DNA from: Mytilus trossulus
Taxonomy: Eukaryota > Mollusca > Bivalvia > Mytilida > Mytilidae
DNA: 64,000 nt
Direction of reading: 5' to 3'
NCBI RefSeq assembly: GCF_036588685.1
Contig: NC_086383.1
Location: forward strand, 37,270,171-37,334,170
Both the position numbers and the translations under genes were made by a program. Numbering within the stretch: position 1 is the first letter of the stretch; each line of letters starts with the position of its first letter. Shown in pieces: positions 41,703-54,110 of this stretch. The notes beneath the pieces were generated by a model, which was not told the origin of the DNA, searched no databases, and saw nothing but the letters and a program-made list of their open reading frames with translations.

Positions 41703-41964
41703 TATATATATATACTAACACGTTCAATTCATGTTAAACATGTATACGAGGTTTTAAGTTGATGTGACCACAAACTATACCATACTTCATCGCTTTATTT
41801 CAATACAGAAAATAAAAGGTTCTACTCTATTGTAGGCGGGGAATGAATTTTCAAGCTTTAATGTGGTACTACACATGCTTTAACATATCATTATTGTCAT
41901 ACCACCGCTATTTTTATTCAAGATTCCACCATAAGTAAGATGTCAAAATGAGTCAATATACATA

Positions 41965-42008
41965 GAATAATAGTTATCAAAGGTACCAGGATTATAATTT
42001 AGTACGCA
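41965..42008 (-). repeat. 3' fragment of the hammerhead-bearing repeat
   Basis: ATAGTTATCAAAGGTACCAG and GATTATAATTTAGTACGC are the reverse complement of 9655-9690. The hammerhead core itself is missing. Confidence 0.65.
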
Positions 42009-42149
42009 GTCATAGACAGTCAAAGGTCACAATAGTGTCCCCAACCATAAGACAAATATATCCTGTATAATTTTATAAAAAGCACCGACATGAGGCTGTA
42101 CAGTGACGTTTAGTTGTTAATTTCTATGCCATATATGGTCTCTGGCGAT

Positions 42150-42290
42150 AAGTTGTGTCATTGACACTCATATTTTTTAGTAACAACAAATTACAACTCC
42201 ATGAATAAATAAAATCGACCTATTGCTAACAGAATGAGTCTACAAAACAGCTCAAAAATCATAAAAATAATGTCAAGGTCACATGACTGC
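42150..42290 (+). repeat. Dispersed repeat shared with 55060-55160
   Basis: CATGAATAAATAAAATCGAC, CTATTGCTAACAGAATGAG and TACAAAACAGCTCAA words align with 55098-55150 at moderate identity. Confidence 0.4.
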
Positions 42291-42479
42291 AATTAGGAAA
42301 TGAACACAATCATTCTTCACACAAAATATGACCTATAGATATCCGCCTACTGAAACAAGAAATTGCGTTTATACTCTATATGCTTGATTGTCTAGGGTAA
42401 GCTACCGTGCTTTATCTATTGAGTATTTAAACGAAGTTATTAAGAGCAACATTGTTATGTTTTCTCCTTGTAAGTTTAT

Positions 42480-42640
42480 AAACCTATTTTTTTCTAATTT
42501 TGCTCTTCAACTTCGTACTTTATTTGGCATTTAGACTTTTTTGGATTCGAGCGTCACTGATGAGTCTTTTTTAAGACGAAACGCACGTCTGGCGTATATA
42601 CTAAATGTAGTCCTGGTATCTATGATGATCTGAAAGCAAC
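42480..42640 (+). repeat. Hammerhead-bearing interspersed repeat, second copy
   Basis: TTGCTCTTCAACTTCGTACT upstream and CTAAATGTAGTCCTGGTATC downstream of the core parallel the copy at 9440-9690. Confidence 0.65.
42551..42595 (+). ncRNA. Hammerhead ribozyme motif, type I (second copy)
   Basis: GCGTCA (42551-42556), CTGATGA (42557-42563), stem II GTCT/AGAC (42564-42567, 42574-42577) with a 6-base loop, GAA (42578-42580), stem III ACG/CGT with CA loop (42581-42588), cleavage C 42589, stem I 3' strand TGGCGT (42590-42595). It differs from the 9610 copy mainly in loop bases and in stem I, where one G-U pair is G-C here, so all helices are kept. Confidence 0.8.
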
Positions 42641-43689
42641 TATACCGTCCGATAGAATAATGTTATTTCAATTTATCCGGCGGAGCTCACGTTTTCTTTT
42701 GCATAAATCGTACTGATCTTTAATCGCAACCCATGTCAACAGCTATGTCATAAGTGGACATTGATGTGCTCTACGTTATCATGATTATTACATTTTTTGA
42801 AGACCTGTGACATGATTTTGTTTTTTATTTTCCATTTAAGCTTTAAATGGTAGGCGAAAGTCATTTTTTTTACGTTTCACAGACTAATTATGATATTCTT
42901 GTCCGTTTATACATGTACACATGACCACAAAAACGGTATTTTTGATCTCTTATGTGACACCTTCAAATGATTGCCTTCCGATTTTGATGTTATCATGAAC
43001 TCACAGGGAATAAGTTATTAAGAGCAAAAAAAAAAAACAACCTCAAAAAACGTCATCGGTTATACATGTTATAATGGTCAGTCCATGCATGTATATTATG
43101 CTATATATATTTATACGAACATAATGTAAACAATACATTTATAAAAAAAAACTATAGTTCTGAACAATAACACCGGTACAAATCTGATTTTATGTTAGCC
43201 ATTCAGACATCACATACATATTTCACCTCCTCTGTATATTAAGGGTGCCTTAATGGTTCAACACATCTGTTTTGTGATTTGACCTACGTTTTGGTAAAAT
43301 ATGATGTTTCTTGTATATTTGAAAAAAATGTGTATGCGAAAATAAATTTAATGAAATGGAAAATATTACAGAGCAAATATATTGAAGGCACCAATATATT
43401 TCATTGCAACCACCAGTTTATTTAATATAGAATGTATTTATCATATATTACATGTGTAGTGTACAAGTGCACACTTTAAGTTAATCTCTTAAATGCTACA
43501 GTTAGTAATTTATATAATGTTTTGGATATTTCAACACCCATTCGATATAATGTCTTCAAATTGTAAAAGCAATTAAAAAATATTCATTATCTTATTCATT
43601 CATCTGTTGGTGGAAAGAATGCATTAATTTTGCTACATGTATCAGTAGATTAAAAGCTAACTAAATATTACTAGTATACATATACATTT
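42641..43689. other. Intergenic, no feature seen
   Basis: AT-rich, with short A tracts; no gene or repeat partner recognised. Confidence 0.35.
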
Positions 43690-44375
43690 TCATGGATCTG
43701 CAATCTGTCGATACCTGTAACTTGGCATTGCACAAGGTCATGTTTTTCTCTGGCTGTTTATGACGTCTTTACACTAAATCCATTGTATGTTGGATGTGTA
43801 CGGATTGATTGTTTAGTCTTAGAGGCATGATTTTTTTATTAGTTGTTAGTGGCATTGAATAAACTGTCGGATAACTGCGAGTACTCTCAGATCTGTACAT
43901 TAATTTTGTCTTTTTGTGTAGGGATGTTTAAATACCCGGCCACGTCCAATTGTATTTTTTGTCTATCTGATGAGTTAAGCCTTTTCAACTGAATTTTAAA
44001 GTTCGTTTTTATATTTTACTGTTATACCACTGTCCCAAATTAGGGGTGGGTGGGATCCCGCTAACATGTTTAACTCCGCCACATTATTTATGTATGTGTC
44101 TGTCCCAAATCAGGAGCCTGTAATTCAGTGGTTGTCGTTTGTTTATGTGTTACATATTTGTTTGTCGTTCATTTTTTTTATATAAATAAGGCCGTTAGTT
44201 TTCTCGTTTGAATTGTTTTACATTGTCTTATCGGGCCTTTAATAGTTGAATATGCAATATGGGCTTTGCTCATTGTTGAAGGCCGTACGGTGACCTATAA
44301 TTGTTAATGTTTGTGTCAGTTTGGTCTTGTGTGGGTAGTTGTCTCATTGGTAATCATACCACTTCTTCTTTTTTT
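43690..44375 (+). repeat. Interspersed repeat R1, longest copy
   Basis: The fullest R1 in the window. The upstream module contains GGCATTGAATAAACTGTCGG, GCGAGTACTCTCAGATCTG, TACCACTGTCCCAAATTAGG and GATCCCGCTAACATGTTTAA. The downstream module contains TAAGGCCGTTAGTTTTCTCG, GAAGGCCGTACGGTGACC and TCATACCAC followed by a T-rich tail. No coding capacity is visible, so it is non-autonomous. Confidence 0.75.
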
Positions 44376-44482
44376 ATATATACTAAACTTACAATACATA
44401 TAATGTTATTTGGAACATTGTTTACATTTAAATACATAGTTACATGTAGGTAAATAACAAGTGATATCCTGTATAGTATGAC

Positions 44483-45015
44483 TTGGACTGGAATTCCCTC
44501 ATTCAAAATTCGCCAAAGGGTATAAACTACAAAAATTTTAAGAAAAACTTGGAATTCGAAGAATATTTTAATATTTTGGACTTCAAAGACGCTATTGTTT
44601 TTTGTCGATTTAGAACGACTAATACTAAGCTGCCGATTGAAACAGGAAGATGGCAAAACGTGATCAGAGAAAACCGCTTTTGCAGTCTATGTAACAATCG
44701 ACAAATAGGTGACGAATATCATTTTATATTTGAATGTAATTTTTTCCATCAAAAACGAAAAGAGTTTTTAACTGCATATTTTACAAAACGGCAAAATACA
44801 GTTAAATTCTCTGAACTTATGTCAAGTGCAAGAAAACCAGTTCTGAAGAAGCTTTGTTCTTTTATAAAAAATATAAAAACTAGTGTTTGTACTCCTGGCT
44901 TGTAACGTTTGTAACCTCTCTTGCTTGTTTTGTACATATTGTAAATATTTATTGTTGTATTTGTTATCTCTGTACCGATGTAATGCATTGGCTTTATGAG
45001 AATAAAGATATATAT
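44483..45015 (+). pseudogene. LINE reverse-transcriptase C-terminal fragment with 3' UTR
   Basis: The 140-codon frame 44483-44905 carries FRTTNTKLPIETGRWQ, then a C-x2-C-x8-H-x4-C motif (CSLCNNRQIGDEYHFIFEC), the usual end of CR1/RTE-like LINE polyproteins. The reverse transcriptase and endonuclease parts are missing, as expected of 5' truncation during insertion. A short 3' UTR with AATAAA near 45001 follows. Confidence 0.7.
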
Positions 45016-45258
45016 AGTGACTTCCATTACTAAACAGTTGATATATTACACGTTTAATAAATAAAATGTATGTTATCCTTATATAAATTTGTATTTATTC
45101 TATTAAAAGTTCACACCAACTAAATATAACACATTATGTATTGTTCAAATACGATCTTGTCAATAATGAACACTATTTATCTTCCTTGATTTAAATTTAT
45201 AATTTGCTGTCATGTGATACAATCACCTGTTTACATGTGATTTTGATAGAGTACCCAA

Positions 45259-46023
45259 TGACTCAAGCTGCGTCTAAAACATGCGAGATTTGCGTGAGTG
45301 CCCCTGGATCACACTATTGCATAGAATGTGCAGAATATTATTGTGAAAATTGTAAGTTGTTACATAATAGGCAGAAGTTATCAAGAAACCATCAATTTTA
45401 AAAAGCGTCCGACCTGAAGGTAAATCGAAATGTACTAAACACAAAGAAGAATTAACATTATTGTGTAAAACATGCAATGTTCCAGTTTGTACCCGTTGTG
45501 TGGCAGGGAATCACAATGGGCATACATTTTCCGAATTTGTCGATGCAGTCGCAAAATTACAAGGGGAAAATGAAACGAAAATTCGAAACAAAACACAAAA
45601 GGCAAATCAAAATATAAAGAAGATTGAGGAAAGCTTGAGATCATTTGATAATTCCCTTGAGTTAGTTATTACAGCAATCATGCAACGATGAAGGCACCAA
45701 GATTAAAAAAATGGTTGACGAAACCGTAGCTAAGATGACCGCCTTGGTTAAAGAACAATTCAAAGAGATGAAATACAAGCTGATGAATATGTTGTCTGAT
45801 GCTAAATCCGTGCTCGTTACTGGACAAACCTTGGACAAAAAGAGAAAGGAACTAGATAAAAAAAACGACAGGATGGAAGTTTGGTACAAACGATCAATAA
45901 TCTGAAAAAAGAAATTGAAAAACTAAATATAAATCATCTTCCAGAGTTTCCCAGTATATCCTTTAATCGAAAATCTGTAGCTGAAGATGACATCAGAAAA
46001 CTGATAGGGACATATACTATAAG
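45259..46023 (+). pseudogene. B-box zinc-finger (TRIM-like) coding exon broken by three frameshifts
   Basis: The start Met-Thr-Gln at 45259 leads into a B-box-like CEICVSAPGSHYCIEC (within residues 1-35). A second zinc finger of the CTKHKEELTLLCKTC / VPVCTRC type follows, then a long Lys/Glu-rich coiled-coil. Such proteins (TRIM family, here lacking a RING) are abundant in bivalves and act in ubiquitin-linked signalling and innate immunity. The frame changes near 45397 (in a T/A run), near 45675 and near 45882 (after an A8 run), so no continuous protein is encoded. A donor site follows at 46024. It may be a true pseudogene, or the indels may be sequencing errors, since two of them lie in or near homopolymers. 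Confidence 0.65.
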
Positions 46024-47118
46024 GTAAATATAAAGAATATACGTTGATCCTAACATTTTTACAGTGTTTTAACCTTGCTGAACTCTAAAATATGTTTTAG
46101 TAAATATTATTTTCAAAGTTTATTATGTAGCTACAAATTATATATATAATTAGTTCGTCTTGATGAGTAATTGGACAATATCTTGTAAATTGGTTTCTTC
46201 TGCCGTTGACAGTGTTTCCGATTAACGAAGCGCTAAAAGTTGTAAAATAATACTGTCTATAAAAATTATAAAAAACAAACAACCGAAAAAGCTATTTTGC
46301 TTTTAATTTTTATGAACATCACCTGAACGTTTTGGGCGATATTATTTGAAGTTTACATATAATTCACAAATTAGGTGACGTATCTAGCTTAGATCATCAC
46401 TGATTAAAAGTAGAAACAAACCTGATGTTTCCAATTTCATCTTAGTCACTATTGTATTATACATCTTAAGGTTTCTAAGTTAACAAATCAGAATTAATCA
46501 AAATATTCTGTACATTATTTACACAAGTAAGCATGCATGTACTACTTTTTAACAGTACGCAGACGTGAAATGATTTCATTTGAAACAACTCTCCAAAGAG
46601 ACCAAATGACACACCTATGTCAAAGTACGATCTTCAACAATTAGCAAGACCCATATCGCATAGTAAGGTATAAAAAGTATCGAAATGACACAAACAGAAC
46701 GTATAAAGAAGAATTCTTAAATCATATTTAAACTAGTTATATTGGTAATCATTGTTACGCATTAATTGTATAAATGCATAGCATACTAAAATATTTTCAA
46801 CAAAGGTATGATATTTTTCAAGTTGACATCAACATTAATTTTTGTAAGACTATTTCAAATTTCCAAATGTACATGTTTTATTTACTAGAAAACATGTGTA
46901 AGCATAATGTTAAATGTAAAGAAATACTTTGAAACAACAATATTTTCGTATTTCATTATATTTTAGTGTATCACAATATTTGTGAACATGATTGTGTGAA
47001 ACTTTACTATAATAACACGGATTCTAAAAATGTCATAATAAAATATATTTTCAAAGGCAAACATTATATTTGTTCAAATATCATTTAAACAAAACAAAAA
47101 GAATTACTTATTTTATAG
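46024..47118. other. Putative intron of the B-box gene
   Basis: AT-rich, and contains a reverse R1 fragment at 46560-46690 (CAACTCTCCAAAGAGACCAA; CAATTAGCAAGACCCATATC). No other feature. Confidence 0.4.
46560..46690 (-). repeat. Interspersed repeat R1, reverse, diverged
   Basis: GAAACAACTCTCCAAAGAGA, GTACGATCTTCAAC and CATATCGCATAGTAAG are degraded R1 words in reverse order. Confidence 0.6.
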
Positions 47119-47187
47119 TAATTGTTCACCAGTATTAGAAAAAGAGGAACAACGCCATGGACATTTATACAGGTGTGACGATTGTGG
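47119..47187 (+). CDS. Possible small downstream exon of the B-box gene
   Basis: TTTTATAG precedes and GTAAGTTT follows. The 69 bases begin and end in the phase left by the exon at 46023 and read SNCSPVLEKEEQRHGHLYR plus CDDC. The acceptor, donor and phase all fit, but the reading has no family motif, so it is a weak call. Confidence 0.25.
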
Positions 47188-47191
47188 GTAA

Positions 47192-49497
47192 GTTTTTACA
47201 ATCAACCTTTCGAATATGATTCGTACACAATAACTATATATAGTTAAACGAACAGGGTGATGTTGAATTGAAAGAAATCGACAATGGTCGTCTGTTTTAA
47301 AATATATATATGATAGAATCAAAACGAATGTGAATTGAAATATGAATTCTTCATTTAAAGGCACACAAATGTATGCATCATTCAATTCATTCATCCACCT
47401 TTTATTTTTTTAATTGCGTTGATATTGTTGCACTGCGCTAATGTTCAACAAGCTAACTTACATTACTTAAGCAAAGCAAGGATACTCTTTGCTACCTTAA
47501 ACAAACGTACGATGGATAAATAAATAACACTTGAATCCCCCCCGCCCCTACTCCTAAAAAAAAAAAAGGAAAACATAAATATTCAATTCATTTATGTATA
47601 AGGAGAATCGGGTAAGGAATTTTAGTAACATATATAAGAAGATGCTGAACTGTTTCGAAAGTGTTTGTTTTGAAAAATAGTTTACCATGTTTACGTTGAT
47701 GTTGTTTTCTGAATTGCTACAGTCTCGATGTTGTTATAATTGTAAGTATAGATTAACAACGAAGTTGCTATGAATTTCTAAGACAGAAAATCGCAGAAAC
47801 GTTTTGGAAGCAGGAAATACGTAAACGTATATTATTAGCATTGGTTCAATAACTTTGTTGGTTAATTGTCAATCTTCTATGTTATAAGAGGCTGCAGCAG
47901 TTTATTCATGATTATTGTCGTACGGTCTAAAATACATGTCGGAATTTTCTCACACAACAAAAGCAATATGGAACTACAAACCTACTGTCAATTGGACATT
48001 TGACGCATTGGTCTAATCTATTTGGATTAGTTTCTAAAATATTACAGGAGTATTTAAATATTTCGAAAATATTCCTCTTCAAGTATTCAACGGTAAAAAC
48101 AACCTAATTTTTCAATTGTGGATGTAAGTTTTCTTGAAGATCGAAAGTAAAAAAACCGCGTCAGACATGATAACTTTATGAAATGTTAACGTTAATTGTG
48201 TGGTTTTTTTTTGCAACCACTCAGTCATTATTGATTTAAATATGGTTTATATTTGCCACATACAAAACAAAAAGTAAAATGCATCACTGTATTCGATGAT
48301 AATTATGATAGAGGTAAATAAAATAAAAAAAGAAAACCACGATCAGTGAACATAATATATGATATAATTTTAACTGTTTCCCTGAATATGTTTTATCTTT
48401 CAATTATGATTGAAATTCAATTAACTGTATATGTTATTGTTGAAGGCATGATGTCATTAAGAAAGTTCACATCCTACTGAGGCAAGTATTTATAGAAAAG
48501 AAGATTACTTTCATTTTTCTCAAAACAAAATCCGCAAAGCTGTACCATTTTTACATGCACCTCTTAGTATTCAAAGTTAATGTCGCAGCAATATTTATGT
48601 TTTTACATTAAGATCATTAGCTACATGTATATAAAGCAATTTTTACCCTCTTTTAATTGCGGTTTTTTTCAGTAATTATACTTCAAGTTTTTTTTTATGT
48701 CATTTACAAGGGAGGGAAAAACTGTACAGACATTTTCCAACAGTATATGAATTTTTGCAATTTTTTCAGCTCATTAGATCATTTTCACGAAAGATAAACT
48801 TGCAACAAATGCTGCATTTTTAAATAAGTTAATGGCAAGTCTATAGCTTTTTAAAAAGTTGACATCATAGTTTAATTGTCTGCGTATATTTCTAAAAAAA
48901 AAATCAACTGGGTTATTTATCTGAAGAAATAAGAAAGGATGAATTATAAGTATACAGGTTTTAACAGTCAAATAAAACAACTGTGACACCCATTGCTATT
49001 TACATATCGGCCGTTGACCAAGAGCAACATAAATTGAAAATAGACCACATATTTGAAGCATACTACCCATCTTCGTCAAGCAAACATAAGTCCACACATC
49101 GTGTTTTTGTTGGTGAAAAAAGTAAAGTGTTCTTTTTTTCAGTTCATTAGTAGCAAGTTAAAGTTAATTAAGGAAAGTATCTATTATTAATATGCCATGA
49201 AATACATGGAATAGTTGTTAAAAAGAAAGAAAATAGACAACACATATTACCCCTTTGAAGATTATAAACCTTACTATTTGCTCATCTAAGTTGATTGATT
49301 ACGAACAAAGAGAACTGAAGATTAACATAATATTTGAAGCAGACATGTATCACATGTCTTCATCAAGCAAACATATCGCCAAAAATCGTCATTCGTTAAT
49401 ACACAACACATATGTTGCTGTTCAAGTCTTCAATTCAAGCCAACACAAACATTAATTGCCTCATACTTTTTGTAATTGCATACCATAATTGTTTGAA
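47192..49497. other. AT-rich region with faint local duplication
   Basis: No supported gene. Segments near 49060-49110 and 49335-49390 share TCTTCRTCAAGCAAACATA, and 49165-49260 resembles 49735-49800 (AAGTATCTAT, TTACCCCTTTGAAG-like), suggesting old local duplications. Confidence 0.35.
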
Positions 49498-49670
49498 TAT
49501 AAAAAAGACAATGTGGTATGATTGCCAATTAGACAACTGTCCACAAGACACCAAAATGACACAAACATTACCAACTATAGGTCACCATACGGCCTTCAAA
49601 AATTAGCACAACCCATACCGCATAGTTTATAGCTATAAAAGGCCCCGATATGACAAGGTAAAATTCATAA
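49498..49670 (-). repeat. Interspersed repeat R1, reverse
   Basis: GACAATGTGGTATGATTGCC, ACTATAGGTCACCATACGGC, CATACCGCATAG and AAAAGGCCCCGATATGACAA in R1 reverse order. Confidence 0.75.
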
Positions 49671-50490
49671 AAAAATATGAATATGCTAATGTTACAATTT
49701 TTTTTTCAGGGGGTAAGTAGAAAGATTAAGTTCGATAATGGAAGTATCTATAATTAAAATTACAGGCAATACAGATAGCGGTTGAATAAGGAAACTACTT
49801 TCCCCTTCAAATATTACCGTAATTATTATTTACTCTTTTGCAGTTGCCGACGGACAAAACGAAACAGAAAATTTACACAAGTATTGAAGTATAAAACCAC
49901 GTTGTTCAAGCATACATAAAACATCATCTATGATGTTTATAGAATATGACTCAGTTTGGGTTTCCTTACTCGAAAAGCTGTTCAAGTCTTCAAAGCAACA
50001 ACTATTACTACCTCGCTGAAACACATAACATTTGATTATCCTTATCATACATCAATATTACTATTTCAAAATAACATATAATATAATAAAATATAATATG
50101 GCTATATTATTATATGTTAAACTTAAATTGATAGACAATGGTTATACAATTTTGTACAGTAAAATACAGAAATGAGTTTCCTCGTTTTCTCCTTATGCGT
50201 GCATTACCACAAAATGTACGTCGTTGCAGGAACTACATACCTTTAGGCATGTTTACACATTGTAGAGTCGTCACTAGCATTTTGTCCGTAAATACATTTG
50301 TTTTTTTTCTGAATGAAGATAATGTTTAACCGTATATATTAACCTTTCTTAATTGTATTGTCGTTACTCTAACCAAAATACGGATTAATTATATACTAAT
50401 TCATGCACTTAAAATAGTTGGGCCTTTTTATTCGTGGTATTCTGATGACCTGGCATATGGAAAAATTCAAACAGCTCTTTCTTATATATA

Positions 50491-51770
50491 CACATGGAAA
50501 AAAGTATTGCAACGTCTTGATTTTTTAAAACTTGAAAAATCAGCCTATTATTTGGGATTTAATATGATAAAATATCTGTAAAATAATATTGAAACCTAGT
50601 TTATCATGTTTATGATAACATTGGCATTTAAAAGAACACAAAATGTTTGAAAAAAAATGAATTATCTAACCACAATTTTAATAACAAAATGAAGTGTTTT
50701 TTGTACAACAAAATGCATTTCACAACTTTTACTTTAGTCGAACTTTACAATGTCTGACATTTCAAAATAAGTCTTAAGATGATTGTTCACATCATGGTTG
50801 ATCGTTCTATGCCAAAGAATTAGTACTTTGTGCGCAGCCTCAATTCAAACGGATAACCGCTAATTGAAGTATTCTGATTCCTGCCATAAATCGACTAATC
50901 TGTTGTTAAGGTAGAAATAACAATTTCTGATGAGGGGCATTGTTTAACTCATGACGTGTTTGAACTTGGGGGTGTCCTTCCAAGCACTTTACGTCCAATA
51001 GTGTCCCATAAATGCTCGATATGTTTCAAATCCGGGCTACGATCGGTCCAAGAAAGATGAACTGAATTCTTCCACGATGCTAATTTCCAAATTTGACGAG
51101 CTCCGCACTCCATTGGATACGGAAAACTTTGTGTCTGTTCGTAAGCAATGGTCCCCGAAATGGTCTGATCGCACGATAACCATTATCAATGAGTCGATTC
51201 TGAGCAGTTCGCGGTAAAAGCTTATGAATGCCCACCACTTTCTTTTTTAAAATGGAATTGTATATAATGGGTTTCCTTCTGACCAACATTGATTATGCTT
51301 GATTTTCCCTAGCAGATGGTATAGGGGGTCTTTTTGATCTCGGATGGTCTTAAAAACTGTTTATTGCCTGATTTTAATTCTCAAAACAACGTAAAGTGGG
51401 ATGGTGATGATCAAAAATACGTGCGGTTGTCACAGCGACATTCCTGCTTCACTCATGCTGATTATCTGCCTTATTTCTGCAGTTAAGACTTGTGGAGGAC
51501 CCATTACAAGGTGTTGATCACATAACTTTATAAACTTGGTTATTTAAAATATTGAAAACAATGCAGATAAAAACATCTGTTTTGCTGTTAATGGGTACAG
51601 TAGCTACATGTGCAGATACGAACTTATCGAGTCAATATTTATTGGTTAAACTCAGGTGATGTTTAAATTATGTTTAACTAGTTTTATTTTAACAAATAAT
51701 ATCACAAAGAAATAAAAAGTATTTTTTTTAATTTCAATTTCAATTTGGTGTTACAATACTTTTTTCAATG
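50491..51770 (-). mobile_element. Decayed Tc1/mariner element
   Basis: The ends CATGGAAAAAAGTATTGCAA (50493) and TTACAATACTTTTTTCAATG (to 51770) are inverted, and TA stands at both borders, as expected for Tc1/mariner. The minus strand keeps transposase pieces: an N terminus beginning MGPPQVLTAEIRQIISMSEA near 51500 with an early stop, a helix-turn-helix-like part (LIDNGYRAIRPFRGPLLTNR) in the open frame 51289-51080, and the SPDLKHIEHLWD motif of the catalytic end near 51000. The centre of the catalytic domain is deleted and several stops are present, so it is inactive. The 1.28-kb size is close to that of the family. Confidence 0.75.
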
Positions 51771-51789
51771 TATATATATAAAATATATA

Positions 51790-52010
51790 ATGCACATTAG
51801 GCAACCAATCAATACTCCACCTCTTATCATATTTATATACAAATTACAATGGGTGGTGTTTTTGATTTTGTAGATTTTTCAGGGCGATAGTGTTTATCCA
51901 ACAACTGGATCTGCGCTCGCGCAGTTATCATCATAAAATCAATTTGTTGCTTTTATGCTGTGGTTTAAGTTTTAATATTAATTTGTGATGAACCTGTTGT
52001 TTTGTCTGCT
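51790..52010 (+). repeat. Diverged duplication, copy 1 (partner 53890-54110)
   Basis: CAACAACTGGATCTGCGCTC, CAGTTATCATCATAAA and TTGTGATGAACCTGTTGTTT align with 53997-54105 (CAACAACTAGATCTGCATAC, CAGTTGTCATCAAACC, TATGATGAACCTGAACTA). Confidence 0.5.
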
Positions 52011-53084
52011 TACGTGTACAAGGTATAATATATTAATATGAAAAGGTTTATTGCATATTATTTCAAAACTTGCAATTACTGGATCAACACGCTCACGCAA
52101 TACGTAGTTGCTGGCCGGTACGCAAATTGATTATTATAGACGACAGCGAATATGTAAACTCAATTTCGTCCTCTTCACCGCGACAACATCCTTCCACATC
52201 AAAGGCTTAGTTTGAACAAAGCAATTGGGCCGCACATGTGCTTACCATTCCGGACTTTAACATTAACCAAAAGTTATTATTGGGGTTGGTGTCGTTGAAA
52301 TATGTGGTACCTATGTTGTGTGAGTGCTCTGTTGTTGGTTTGTTTTGTCATATTCTGTTTCCCATTATATAGTTAGTTTGACTTATGCAGTAAACCACCT
52401 TTTCGGTATCTGTCTCCCTTCTGTTATGTAAAAATGCTATGTGATCTGTACATTTTATACCTAGCAAATGAATAACACAAAAAGACATACATTGTTTAAG
52501 GACAATGGATGCTACTGAGACATGATATACTATGGTGTTATTGAAAGCTATATAGATCGATCTTTTGAAAAAAAGGAATGTTTCAATGCAATCTATTTAC
52601 CACGCTTAGCCTTTAAATTATGCAAAATAACGGCTAGGTACTGTGAAGCGTATGTCTAGGTTTAACCAGGAATATCAGTTCAATGTGGTTTTGTTGATTT
52701 TTGTTTGTCTGGTTGTCATTATGTAGTGATTCCATTCTAAAAAGTAAGCTACTATATATTTATCGAGAACAAAAACATGTTTTCGCTTTTACCTGCCTTA
52801 CTTTTCCTAGTATTTTAAAAAACTACACATAAATGATAAAAGCCAATTGATTATACTGTTTTAAAGTTGGATTACACTTATTATAAATAAACAAGTAAGC
52901 AACATGGGATAAAGTTGATTATTTCAATTTCAAACTGATATCATTTGTAATATAGACAGTTAACCGGACATCAGTAAATGTAGAATTGTGTACGTATGCA
53001 CACATTATAGTGTATACACTTTAAATAAATATCAGCAGATTACATTAGTTGTTAATCAAGACAACGAACAATACATTTATTGAA

Positions 53085-53203
53085 AGAAGCTGTGGTATGA
53101 TTGCCAATGATACAACTCTCCACAAGAGACCAAAATGACACAGAAAATAACAACTATAGGTTACCGTAAGGCCATCATCAAGGAGCAAAACCCATACCGT
53201 GAC
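53085..53203 (-). repeat. Interspersed repeat R1, reverse
   Basis: AGCTGTGGTATGATTGCCAA, CAACTCTCCACAAGAGACCA, ACTATAGGTTACCGTAAGGC and CCATACCGTGAC. Confidence 0.75.
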
Positions 53204-53889
53204 AAACATTAATTTATATCATCGAGAGGCTTCATTATTCGATTATAATAAAACGTGATAAAAATGTTCAGCAGATGTTTAAAGAGTTATATCATGTATA
53301 TCCATATGGTCCACTTTAAATAAATCTTATAAAGTTACAAATGATTTAAAAATTCGTGTTTATTGGTAGTACTGCTTATAACAATGCTATAAATTCATGA
53401 AGGATAAGAAAGAGTAAACACGTTTTTTTCTTAACAAACACAAGTACGAAATAGACAGACTGAAAAAAAAAATGATTTTGCCTTTGTCGTCACAGAAACT
53501 CTAATTTAAACCGCCTTTACTACGTTTGGCTTCCCAGTATGTGTACAACTAGTAGAAAAACTCTTCCCTATTTCGATTGTTCAAGTCGCAATCATTAAAA
53601 TCCTAATGTTTGCATTAGCACACGTACAGTTTTCGTGGTTGCAGGTAACATGGATCTGTGGGTATGCTTAAAAGTTCTAAAATCATCAATTATTATTTTC
53701 TATAAATACAGTGTTTTTTTCTGAATTAAAATCAAATTACATAGTATTATGTACTTATGAATGCAATTGATATGATTGTTCTTACTGTAGTTTGTAAAAC
53801 TTAAACAGTTCTTACAAATATTGACATTTTCAATGATGTTTATAACAAGACTGGATGATTTAATGCAGAACACTTACACAGCCCACGTT

Positions 53890-54110
53890 AAATATACGGA
53901 TTCATCCAACACTCCATTATTCCGTCATATTTACATAGAAGAGACGATGGGGACGGTATCTGATTCGTTGATTTTCTAGAAAAACAAAAGTCATACAACA
54001 ACTAGATCTGCATACGTGTTTGCAGTTGTCATCAAACCATGACATTGTTGCTATTTTTGCAGTGGTCTAACTACTAATATTGATTTATGATGAACCTGAA
54101 CTATTTTAGG
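53890..54110 (+). repeat. Diverged duplication, copy 2 (partner 51790-52010)
   Basis: See the partner copy; the two are about 2.1 kb apart in direct orientation. The remaining sequence from 52011 to 55299 outside the listed repeats shows no gene. Confidence 0.5.

Noticed and set aside
43970..44010. CTGATGAG at 43976 as a third hammerhead
   Set aside because: No GAAAC with a matching stem II follows; this is part of the R1 consensus.
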